This document shows positions 25,004 to 33,510 of a stretch of 64,000 bases of DNA, piece after piece. Both the position numbers and the translations under genes were made by a program. Positions within the stretch are counted from its first letter, which is position 1, and each line of letters starts with the position of its first letter. The stretch lies in assembly GCA_963837635.1 (NCBI GenBank), contig CAWINY010000007.1, positions 744,001 through 808,000 of the forward strand, written 5' to 3'. This DNA is from CAWINY01 sp963837635. Its GTDB lineage: Bacteria > Acidobacteriota > Terriglobia > Terriglobales > Acidobacteriaceae. The notes under the pieces were generated by a model. It had not been told where the DNA came from. It ran no database searches and saw nothing but the letters and a program-made list of their open reading frames with translations.

Positions 25004-25297
25004 AAAAAAGAAAATACCTGGATCGCTGCTCGGAGTACCTCACGCGCCGCAGCGGGTCCGGGTACACCGAAGCCGACTTGTACGAGGAGAGAATCACGGT
25101 CTGGTCCGAGCGTACGCCCGTGCCCTTGTCCAGCGGATGGGAGTAACGCCGCTTGCGAGAAGACCGTGCGGCCCTGATTCATGAGCCATTGTCTGCTCTC
25201 CTCACATTCAAATCGCGGCAAGCCAGAAATAACTTCAACTTATTGCCCAGCTATTACTTGCAGCGAGCCCCTTGTAACTTAACTCTCCCATCTTCCC

Positions 25298-26654
25298 TCA
25301 TCGGTGTTTTAGTGCAGCGTCTACGTCCTTATCGCCCTTACCCTTGGAAAATACGGGGCTATCGATCGTTCCTCCGATCCGAAAAGGAAACTGCAACTTA
25401 CCGTCTTTTAATGTGGCTCCGGACAGCCGGGCAATGGTGTTGGTGAAGAAGCTCTCCTTGGTTGTAATCTCTGCCAACCCGCGATAGTTCAATGCGTCAG
25501 AGCCTGACACGCTGACACTGCCCGAGCCATCCACATCAACCCCGTAGCCGTCAATGTCTATGACTCTGCTCGAAATCCGCTGATCGGCTAGCTCCAGATC
25601 GGTGGTTATCAACTTAAATGCGGAAGGGTCGTTTTTGGCTGGTCCAAGATCGTTGAAGTGCGCCAGCTTCATCAAATTCGCGTTGAGTTTGAGGCTCGGC
25701 ATCTGCCCGTTGCGCACCGTCAAGTGTCCGACTCCGTGGACTGCTGCCAGCGGGTGGAGCGAATGTGCGATTTCTCCCGCTAACATTACGTCTCCTTCCA
25801 TCTTGCCGGTCATCTTTCCGCCGCCGTTTGGGAAGGCCGCCAGAAGCTGAGTCAAATTTATTCTGCTCAATCGCGCATTGGTCTTAAAGCTTGCGTTTTT
25901 CTTCGACAAGTCGAAGGAGAGGCCACCCACGGCACTCCCGCCATAGACTTCCGCTTTGACATCCGTGAAAAAGACGTGCCTCGACTCCAACCGCAGTTTG
26001 GAATCTAGATTTCTTACCTCGACGGTGCCTAAGCGCAGAAGACCCGCCTTCAGGCTGCCCTGGCCATCCATCGAGGAAGAAGAAGGATTGATAATTCCGA
26101 CCAGGTTCACCTGCGCCAGTTCGCAGGAGATGTCGTGGGCTTCGAAAAAAATGGGGCCCGCCGCGTCGGAAGGCAAAAGATTCGACGCTATCACCATCCC
26201 TCGCTTAACTTTCACGCTCGAAATGGGGGCCGAGTGGAAAGGCATTCGCCGAAACCTTGGATTCAGGATTCTCGAAGTTCCACGGGCCGTCAGGGTCCGA
26301 AGTCAGATGCAAGACGGGTTCCTCAAGTACGAGGGACTCTATGACCACCTGACGGTGCAAAAGGGCTCCGACGCTAAGTTCAGCATCGATCCGCGCCACC
26401 TGGACAATATAACCGGACGGAAATATCGGAGGGTTCTTCACGCCGATATGATCAATGTGAATCGTTACAGGAAAGAACGTGAGACCCAGCCGTCCGATTT
26501 CGACCTGCTTTCCCGTTTTTTCCTGGAGATAGGAGATCACCTGGGGTCGGTAGCGATCCACGTTAATGAGAGCGGGTACAAAGAAGAAAAGCGCAAGCAA
26601 CAGTATCGCGGCAATTCCCACAACGATTAGAGCTTTTCGGCGGCGGATGGGCAT
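25298..26654 (-). pseudogene. AsmA-family protein gene split by a frameshift
   Basis: Encodes a large envelope protein with one N-terminal membrane helix (KALIVVGIAAILLLALFFFV after MPIRRR) and the AsmA repeat fold (YRPQVISYLQEKTGKQVEIG near residue 35; later KMTGKMEGDVMLAGEI). The first frame (26654-26205) ends in FPLGPHFERES; the second, starting near 26245, continues PISSVKVKRG and runs to 25298. The two join if one base is removed from the CCCCC run at about 26232-26236, giving FPLGPISSVKVKRG. So either a recent frameshift or a sequencing error splits an otherwise full-length gene of about 450 codons. AGAGGT lies six bases before the ATG. Confidence 0.8.
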
Positions 26655-27143
26655 AGCGACCTCTAGAATCAATTGTCTTGGTGCCAGGCGATACGAAACC
26701 AATGAAGCGACTGGCATCCACTAGCGTGCCATAAAAACAGTCGTTAAATAGTTCAATTGTGAACAAGTATGGCGCTAATGGGGAGTACAGGCGCGAGCTG
26801 CGCTCGCCCGGCATAGGGCGCGGGATGACAGATGCTGCAACCGCTAGCAGATCTCGCGCGCTAAGCTGGCAGGCATTAACCACCGTGGTCAATTGTGACC
26901 AGTTTTCACATTGCCAAAGGCCGATACTGGCGCTTAGACTTGAGGTGTGACTTGTCCGGCCAAATGATACTGCTGCTCATCGTCTGGACTGGAGCCATTG
27001 CGGCTATCAGTTACATCAGTTTACCTGACAAGTACCTCTGGATCCCGGTGCTCCCTGCACTAAGCCCATTGTGCATTGATGGAGCGTTGGGCGTGGGTAG
27101 GCTCGGGGTAGGTGCTCCCTTGTGCCTGATTCGAGGAAAAACC

Positions 27144-27953
27144 TTGCTCGAAATCATAAAGGCCGCTTTAGTCCTCGTCATTCTTTTCTTGCCCACCATC
27201 ACGTGGTCCCAGACACAAGTCACGGACCAATCCAATCCTCCTGAGTATGCCCAGCAAAGCCCGACGTCACAAAGCAACCCGGCTCCTGCACCACCAACGA
27301 ACAGCGGCACCCTTTCGTTGCCGGAGGCTCCGGCGCCCCAAAACACAAAAGACGATTCCCAAGGTCAGCAGACCAAGCGTATGTTCTGGCTCGTTCCGAA
27401 TTTCGCAGCGGTGAGCGCGCATACGCAGCTTCCACCGCTGTCCACCCGCGAGAAATTCGTACTCGCCGCGAAGGACAGCGTCGTGGATTACTCCTCGTAC
27501 ACGTGGGCCGGAATCCTAGCTGGACAAGCCATGCTGTTAAATTCCGATCCGGAATTGGGGCACGGAATCGCCGGTTACGGACGCTATTATTGGCGCGCCT
27601 TCGCGGATGAAGTGTCGGGGACTTTTTTTACCGAAGCCATTGTCCCTGCGATCACGCACCAGGACCCGCGCTATTACACCATGGAGAGCGGCGGTTTTTT
27701 TCGCCGAAGCGGCTACGCGATATCTCGGGCCTTCGTCACCAAGACAGATTCTGGAGGCACGAGTTTCAACGCGTCCGAGGTGGTAGGCAATGCGCTGGAA
27801 GCGGGTTTGTCCACCGCTTATTATCCGCCTCAGGAGCGGGGCCTGAGTCAAACGGCTTTGAACTTTGGAACGCAGATGGAATCCGCTGTCCTGAATCACG
27901 TTTTCCAGGAATTCTGGCCTGACATCCGCAGGAAGGTTTTTCGCCAGAAATAG
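27144..27953 (+). CDS. Exported protein of unknown function, duplicated in part at 42 kb
   Basis: About 269 residues with a clear signal peptide (LEIIKAALVLVILFLPTITW, cleavage near SQT). A Gln/Pro/Ser-rich linker follows, then a conserved-looking domain: MFWLVPNFAAVSAHTQLPPL, REKFVLAAKDSVVDYSSYTW, PAITHQDPRYYTMESGGFFR and SRAFVTKTDSGGTSFNASEV. I do not recognise a named domain, but proteins of this layout occur in acidobacterial genomes. Start chosen at TTG 27144, with GAGG seven bases upstream, because it gives a textbook signal peptide; the frame is open another 80 codons upstream. The first 472 bases are duplicated at 42173-42644 as a pseudogene. Confidence 0.65.
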   Translation: MLEIIKAALVLVILFLPTITWSQTQVTDQSNPPEYAQQSPTSQSNPAPAPPTNSGTLSLPEAPAPQNTKDDSQGQQTKRMFWLVPNFAAVSAHTQLPPLSTREKFVLAAKDSVVDYSSYTWAGILAGQAMLLNSDPELGHGIAGYGRYYWRAFADEVSGTFFTEAIVPAITHQDPRYYTMESGGFFRRSGYAISRAFVTKTDSGGTSFNASEVVGNALEAGLSTAYYPPQERGLSQTALNFGTQMESAVLNHVFQEFWPDIRRKVFRQK

Positions 27954-28061
27954 CTTAGCTCAGACTCTGAGAGAATCGCCGTCCCCTCGGCGAAGGCGGG
28001 TGTGCTCGGACCGGACTGCGCAACTTGGAATGCGCTTTCGGATGCAGGAGGAGATCTCGAC

Positions 28062-28745
28062 ATGATGCGCGGACGCATGCTTCTTACGGCTCTTGCCCTA
28101 TCTCTGATGTTTGCGGGAGTTGCGTTTGCGCAGAACGCGCCCGAGAAGAAAACACTGGTGGTGAATGGCCACACAACAGCTGGAGCGGTGGTGCAGATCG
28201 ACGGCCATTCCTACATGGATGTCGACACGTTCGCGCGGATCATGAACGCAACGGCGAGCTACGAACCCGGCCGCGTCATCCTGACGGTTCCTGCCGCCGC
28301 CGAAACTGGTGCCAAACCAGAGCGAATCGCGCCGGGATTGTCGAAAGACTTTGCCAAGGCAGGTATCTCCCAATTGGCGGAGATGCGGGAGTGGAAGGCC
28401 GCGATTGCATCCGCGATTAGGTCTGGAGTTGCCGGGGGCAATTGGCTCGGCCCCTGGCTAAATGATTACCGGGCCCGGGCAGAGGAGAGCCTAAGTCAAA
28501 CGTCCTTAGCGGCGAAAACCGAATCTGATCAAAAAGCTCTGCAGCTGCTCAAGAATGAGTTCACTTATCTGGGTGGGTGGGACAGCAATACTCAAGCAAC
28601 CATCCATTCCCTGAATGCCGAGCAAACAATCAATCCGGCTGCAGCGCAGAACGATCCGGTTCTAGCGAAAATCTCAGAGTGCGGCAATTATCTTACTGCG
28701 ATGCTGGTGGGGGGTGAGTTCGCGGACATCCCCAGTTGCCATTGA
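28062..28745 (+). CDS. Secreted protein with copper-amine-oxidase-N-like stalk domain
   Basis: A 227-residue exported protein. Signal peptide RMLLTALALSLMFAGVAFAQ, then a short domain TLVVNGHTTAGAVVQIDGHS, YMDVDTFARIMNATASYEPG, RVILTVP, the beta-rich layout of the copper amine oxidase N-terminal/stalk domain found on secreted proteins. The second half is helical (EMREWKAAIASAIRSGVAGG, LLKNEFTYLGGWDSNTQATI) and not recognised. Start at ATG 28062 with AGGAGG nine bases upstream. It follows the previous exported protein in the same direction by about 110 bases and precedes a lipoprotein, so the three may form an envelope cluster. Confidence 0.65.
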   Translation: MMRGRMLLTALALSLMFAGVAFAQNAPEKKTLVVNGHTTAGAVVQIDGHSYMDVDTFARIMNATASYEPGRVILTVPAAAETGAKPERIAPGLSKDFAKAGISQLAEMREWKAAIASAIRSGVAGGNWLGPWLNDYRARAEESLSQTSLAAKTESDQKALQLLKNEFTYLGGWDSNTQATIHSLNAEQTINPAAAQNDPVLAKISECGNYLTAMLVGGEFADIPSCH

Positions 28746-28802
28746 ACTCAAGCGCACAAATCCTGAATCAATCAACCCCGCTGCGGAAAGAAGCTGATCA
28801 AA

Positions 28803-29165
28803 ATGGACTTCCTCGGATATCGGCAAGTTTCCACAATTTTGCTGCTGGCTGTGCTCGCGGGCTGCACTCAACAACAAAACTCGCCGGACCTGAAGGAGAG
28901 AACCGCGCAAGCAACGGCGGAGGTGAAGCGCGATGCCAAAGCGGTGGCGGCAGGGATACGCGAGGGCTGGAGCCGCGATAAGCCACTCGATTTCAACTCT
29001 GCCACAAAAGAGCAGTTGCTGAGCCTGCCGGGCGTGACTGCGGCACAAGCAGACCGGGTGATTGCGGGGCGTCCCTATAACGAACCCGGCGAAGTGGTGA
29101 CGCGGCGCATCATGCCGAAGTCCGAGTATGACAAAATTGCCGACCGGGTCACGGCCAAGAAATGA
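28803..29165 (+). CDS. Lipoprotein with ComEA-like helix-hairpin-helix domain
   Basis: A 120-residue lipoprotein: the lipobox LAVLAGC (Cys near residue 21) follows the hydrophobic segment STILLLAVLAG. A helical Lys/Ala stretch (ATAEVKRDAKAVAAGIREGW) leads to a helix-hairpin-helix unit, LDFNSATKEQLLSLPGVTAA and QADRVIAGRPYNEPGEVV, the fold of the ComEA DNA-uptake receptor. ComEA proteins bind DNA at the cell surface, but single-HhH lipoproteins also occur with no link to competence, and no com genes are nearby. Weak Shine-Dalgarno (GAAGAAG) upstream. 57 bases after the preceding exported protein. Confidence 0.7.
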   Translation: MDFLGYRQVSTILLLAVLAGCTQQQNSPDLKERTAQATAEVKRDAKAVAAGIREGWSRDKPLDFNSATKEQLLSLPGVTAAQADRVIAGRPYNEPGEVVTRRIMPKSEYDKIADRVTAKK

Positions 29166-29187
29166 CGCCCAAGCAATCCAAAGAATT

Positions 29188-29302
29188 GTCACTCCGAGCG
29201 CCCGATTTTGGCGTGAGGAATCTGCAGTCTCCTCAACCGCTCCGGTACTGCGAACGAAACTGCGGATTCCTCCCTTCGCTTTCGCTTCGGGTCGGAATGA
29301 CG
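29188..29302. repeat. Dispersed intergenic palindromic repeat (GTCATTCCGAG type)
   Basis: A variant of the element seen more cleanly at 30369-30445: GTCACTCCGAG, then GAGGAATCTGCAG, and inverted CTGCGGATTCCTC ending GTCGGAATGACG. The two ends can pair. Confidence 0.65.
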
Positions 29303-29420
29303 AAGATATGGAGATCCGCAGGAGCGTGGCGCACTACCTGCCACGGACTTCCCGAATAAGGGCCTTGTCAAAGATTACCCGCGTGAATCCGTTCTCACCC
29401 GTGTAATCGACGGTAAGGGT

Positions 29421-30272
29421 TTACCTACGCGCGGCAATCACGCGCGGAATGCCCTGCAGATCGTGAGCGATACGCACCTCGTCCCATTCGCACACAAGAT
29501 TGCGCACCGCTCCCGACTGCGTGTAACCGATCTCCATCACCAGCCAGCCGCCCGGATTCAGGCGTTCGCGAGCTTGCGGGATCAGGCGGCGGATCGCATC
29601 AAGCCCTTCATGTCCAGCAAAGACGGCGACCTTCGGTTCGAACTTGCGGACCTCGCGCTGGACCTTGTCCGCCTCGAACTCGCCAACATAAGGAGGATTG
29701 GAGACGACGATGTCAAAGCGCTCGGGAGCGGGGAGGGCAACGAGCAAGTCACTCTCCAGGAAGCGCACCCGATCGGCGAGTTGCAGACGCGCCGCGTTGG
29801 CACGGGCAACTTCGAGGGCATCGAGAGAGATGTCGACGGCGGTGATATCGGCGTGCGGCAGCTCGCTCGCCAAAGCCATGGCAATGCAGCCGGAGCCGGT
29901 GCCAACGTCGATGATGCGAATGGACGTGTCCTCTGCGGTTCGACTTCTTACCAGCTCCAGCACGGTTTCGACCGCGTGCTCGGTCTCGGGACGTGGGATC
30001 AGGACGGCCGGAGTGACTACGAAGTCCAGTCCCCAGAACTCCTGATGCCCGGTAATGTACTGCGAGGGCACGCCCCGCGCGCGTTCGCGCAACGCTTCGC
30101 CGTAACGCGATTGCTCGTCCTCGGTAAGTTCGCGCTCAGGATGCGCGTAGAGGTAAGCGCGGTCGCATCCCACGGTGAACATCAGCAACACCTCGGCGTT
30201 CATGCGGGGCGAGCCGACAGTGCTCGCGTCAAGATAGGCGACGGCGGATTCGAGCGCGGGCTTCAGGAGCAT
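29421..30272 (-). CDS. prmC: Peptide chain release factor N5-glutamine methyltransferase
   Basis: Methylates the Gln of the GGQ motif in release factors using S-adenosylmethionine. The 283-residue protein has the N-terminal helical bundle (GSPRMNAEVLLMFTVGCDRA, GVPSQYITGHQEFWGLDF), the SAM-binding IIDVGTGSGCIAMALASELP near residue 115 and the signature NPPYVGE near residue 180. ATG at 30272 has no Shine-Dalgarno: the AATTTGTAATTTG stutter repeat abuts the start directly. It is separated from the release-factor gene prfA, its substrate, by a spacer made wholly of repeats, yet keeps the conserved prfA-prmC order on the minus strand. Call is firm. Confidence 0.92.
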   Translation of the reverse strand: MLLKPALESAVAYLDASTVGSPRMNAEVLLMFTVGCDRAYLYAHPERELTEDEQSRYGEALRERARGVPSQYITGHQEFWGLDFVVTPAVLIPRPETEHAVETVLELVRSRTAEDTSIRIIDVGTGSGCIAMALASELPHADITAVDISLDALEVARANAARLQLADRVRFLESDLLVALPAPERFDIVVSNPPYVGEFEADKVQREVRKFEPKVAVFAGHEGLDAIRRLIPQARERLNPGGWLVMEIGYTQSGAVRNLVCEWDEVRIAHDLQGIPRVIAARR

Positions 30273-30520
30273 TTGTAATTGGTAATTTGTGATTTGTAAT
30301 TTGCAAACACATTTCACCGTAGAGAGCGCAGAGGTTTCGCTGAGATCGCAGAGGAAAGATTCAAGAGATTGTCATTCCGAGCGAAGCGAGGAATCCCTTT
30401 GATTGCGAGTGGCAACAGCGATTCCTCGCTGCGCTCGGAATGACAATGACTCTTGCTTGTCCCGGTATTCCGCACCCCTCAACAAGAAATTACCAAATTA
30501 CAAATTACCCAATTACCAAA

Positions 30521-30523
<3 letters not shown>
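30273..30523. repeat. Stutter inverted repeat enclosing a palindromic GTCATTCCGAG element
   Basis: The whole prfA-prmC spacer is repeat. Outer arms are made of TAATTTG words: 30272-30304 (TTTGTAATTGGTAATTTGTG on) and 30485-30523 (inverted, ACCAAATTACAAATTACCC on), reaching prfA's stop codon at one end and prmC's start codon at the other. Inside (30369-30445) lies a near-perfect palindrome TTGTCATTCCGAGCGAAGCG ... CGCTCGGAATGACAA. Confidence 0.75.
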
Positions 30524-31600
<1,077 letters not shown>

Positions 31601-32140
31601 GGTCGTTAGTCGTTGGTCATTGGTCGTTAGCCTGTTGCGCATGCGGCAACGGCTTGCCCCTTACGCATCGTATTGATCAGCGCATTCAGGCTGCGAGCCA
31701 CCGAGCCGGTTTGTTCCAGCAAGCTCTGTGCCTACTCTTCTGATAAATAGTGTAACTGCCGAGCGATCTCCAATTGTGTTTCAACCTCCAGCAGCGACCC
31801 TCGTGCATGATACAGAAAATGGCTGAATTCAAGGTCTGAACGGTGCCCCTTCCCCTCTACGATATTGCTAGCAATTGAGACCGCTGCTCTCCTTAACTGG
31901 TTTGTCAGACCATATTGCTCCTGACGCGGGAAACTCTCCGTCGCCTTGTAAACACAAACTGCAACCTCCGTAGCTTCCTTCCAGACCCTGAGATTCTTGT
32001 ACGAACCAGTCATGAGGTCCTCCTTCGGTGCTACTCCGTCCCAAGCGTAACGGCAAGTTCTTTCCGGGAACGAGTTCGTTAGAAACCTGTCTCGCGGGCA
32101 CATCCGGCCAACGACTAACGACGAACGGCCAACGACGAGG
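31601..32140. repeat. Inverted GTCGTTAGTCGTTGG repeats bracketing the four-helix-bundle gene
   Basis: The left arm 31601-31630 (GTCGTTAGTCGTTGG then TCATTGGTCGTTAG) and right arm 32108-32140 contain the same 15-base core in inverse orientation, with further GTCGTTGG words around it. The gene between (31627-32013) is the only interruption of an otherwise standard prfA-DUF1385 neighbourhood. Arms abut prfA's start codon on the left and lie 10 bases from the DUF1385 stop on the right. Confidence 0.7.
31627..32013 (-). pseudogene. Four-helix bundle (23S rRNA intervening-sequence type) protein gene with in-frame stop
   Basis: Codes for MTGSYKNLRVWKEATEVAVC, VYKATESFPRQEQYGLTNQL, RRAAVSIASNIVEGKGHRSD and FSHFLYHARGSLLEVETQLE, the unmistakable S23/four-helix-bundle family. 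A TAG at 31732-31734 interrupts after HYLSEE; in frame beyond it the expected last helix continues, AQSLLEQTGSVARSLNALIN, to a TAA at 31627. Full length would be 128 residues, normal for the family; the truncated product has 93. One base change separates gene from pseudogene, so either a recent loss or a sequencing error. The family's role is unknown; members occur as free-standing genes and inside rRNA intervening sequences. Confidence 0.8.
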
Positions 32141-32150
32141 AGAATGCCCG

Positions 32151-33179
32151 CTAAGCCAGCACCAGCTCGCCGCCGTGGACCTTCTCGATTTCCATGGCTT
32201 GATTCAGGGCGTGGATCGCGCACTCGACCTGCGAATCATCGCAGGGCTGCGTGGTGATGCGCTGCAGCCAGAGTCCAGGCTGGGTAAGAGCACGGAACAG
32301 CCACGCCGCCGGGCCGCCCTTATTCCCGGTAGCGAGCGCCCGGGCGCGGGCCTTGGCGGCGAAGCGGATAATCTCGTACGAGATGCCGGCAATCAGCGGC
32401 AACAGCGCAATGCGGATCGCGAAGCGCGCCGCGAAGCTGGTCACCGGGACCAGGGTATACACCGCGATCGAGATCAGCATGACCGTCATTAAAAAGCTGG
32501 TCCCGCAACGCGGATGGAAGGTCGAATACTTCTGCACGGCAGCGGCGGTCAGCGGGTCCTTGGCCTCGAAGGCGAACACGGTTTTGTGCTCGGCGCCGTG
32601 GTACTGGTAGACGCGGCGCAGGTCTTTCATAAGCGACGTGCCCCAGATGAATGCCACAAACAGTAGCAGGCGGAAGATGCCATCCACCAGGTTGAAGAGG
32701 ATCTGGTTTCCGAACGCCGGAAACGACTTCTTCAGTTCTGTGGCCGCAAGCAGCGGGAGAAACTTGTACATGAAGATGAAGAAGCCGACCGAAAGGATGA
32801 TATTGAGCGCGGCCAGCCAGCCGCTGATCTCGACCTTCTTTTCTTCCTCTTTGCCGGCCTGGGCCTCGTCCAGGGCGACGTTGGCCGAGAAACTCAGCGC
32901 CCGGAAGCCCAGCTTCATGGCGTGGCCGAGCGTCACCACGCCGCGAACCACAGGCCAGCCCATCCACGGATGTTTCTCCGACGGGCGTTCCAGCGGCTCG
33001 GCGTGCGACACCATCTCGCCTCCGAGCTTGCGTACGGCGATGCCCCAGGCGTGGGGCGAGCGCATCATCACGCCCTCCAGCACAGCCTGGCCGCCCACCA
33101 GGGTCTCTTCGCCACTCTCCAACGCGGGCAGCAACTGGAGCGCAGCCAGAAACCGCAAGTTTTTCCGCCATAAATGCAT
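32151..33179 (-). CDS. DUF1385 (YqhQ-like) membrane protein
   Basis: Integral membrane protein of 342 residues found next to prfA/prmC in many bacteria. Family landmarks: VGGQAVLEGVMMRSPHAWGI near residue 28, WPVVRGVVTLGHAMKLGFRA, and YHGAEHKTVFAFEAKDPL then TFHPRCGTSFLM, with the conserved His/Cys residues of a possible metal site. Four to five hydrophobic helices. The biochemical role is unknown. Its conserved neighbourhood with prfA supports a link to translation or envelope housekeeping only by context. Start ATG at 33179; no clear Shine-Dalgarno visible. Confidence 0.85.
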   Translation of the reverse strand: MHLWRKNLRFLAALQLLPALESGEETLVGGQAVLEGVMMRSPHAWGIAVRKLGGEMVSHAEPLERPSEKHPWMGWPVVRGVVTLGHAMKLGFRALSFSANVALDEAQAGKEEEKKVEISGWLAALNIILSVGFFIFMYKFLPLLAATELKKSFPAFGNQILFNLVDGIFRLLLFVAFIWGTSLMKDLRRVYQYHGAEHKTVFAFEAKDPLTAAAVQKYSTFHPRCGTSFLMTVMLISIAVYTLVPVTSFAARFAIRIALLPLIAGISYEIIRFAAKARARALATGNKGGPAAWLFRALTQPGLWLQRITTQPCDDSQVECAIHALNQAMEIEKVHGGELVLA

Positions 33180-33510
33180 ATAGATATAGATGTCCCTCGC
33201 CCGAAGCGGGTTCTATAGCAGTTTACATCAGCCGTGAGCCATCAGTTTCAGCAGCTTTTCAGCTCTCAACAGTTTTCAGCTTTCAGCTATCAGCTTGCAA
33301 TTTTGTCTCAGATGCCAGGTCTCAGCGCCGTAGGCGCGGCATTCCTTAGCCCAGCGCTTCAGCGCTGGGAAAGCAGAGGACGGCAACGGAGTCCCGTAGG
33401 GACGGCACCATGATGCGTTGTGGGGCGGAAACCCCGGCGCTCGGGCTCGGAATGACAATCTGGTTGAGTAAACTTGGCCCGCCGGCGAGACGCCCGCGCT
33501 ACAACGTGGC
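33180..33510. repeat. Repeat-filled spacer between DUF1385 and the TonB-type receptor
   Basis: About 330 bases without a gene. It holds CAGCTTTCAGC-type stutter words (33247-33295), the palindromes CCCAGCGCTTCAGCGCTGGG (33351-33370) and TCCCGTAGGGACGG (about 33393-33406), and the tail of a GTCATTCCGAG-type element (CTCGGAATGACAATC, about 33447-33461). No promoter is evident. Confidence 0.6.

Noticed and set aside
25956..26630. A 224-codon plus-strand frame antisense to the AsmA gene
   Set aside because: AsmA homology on the minus strand explains the codon structure; the frame shows no domain.
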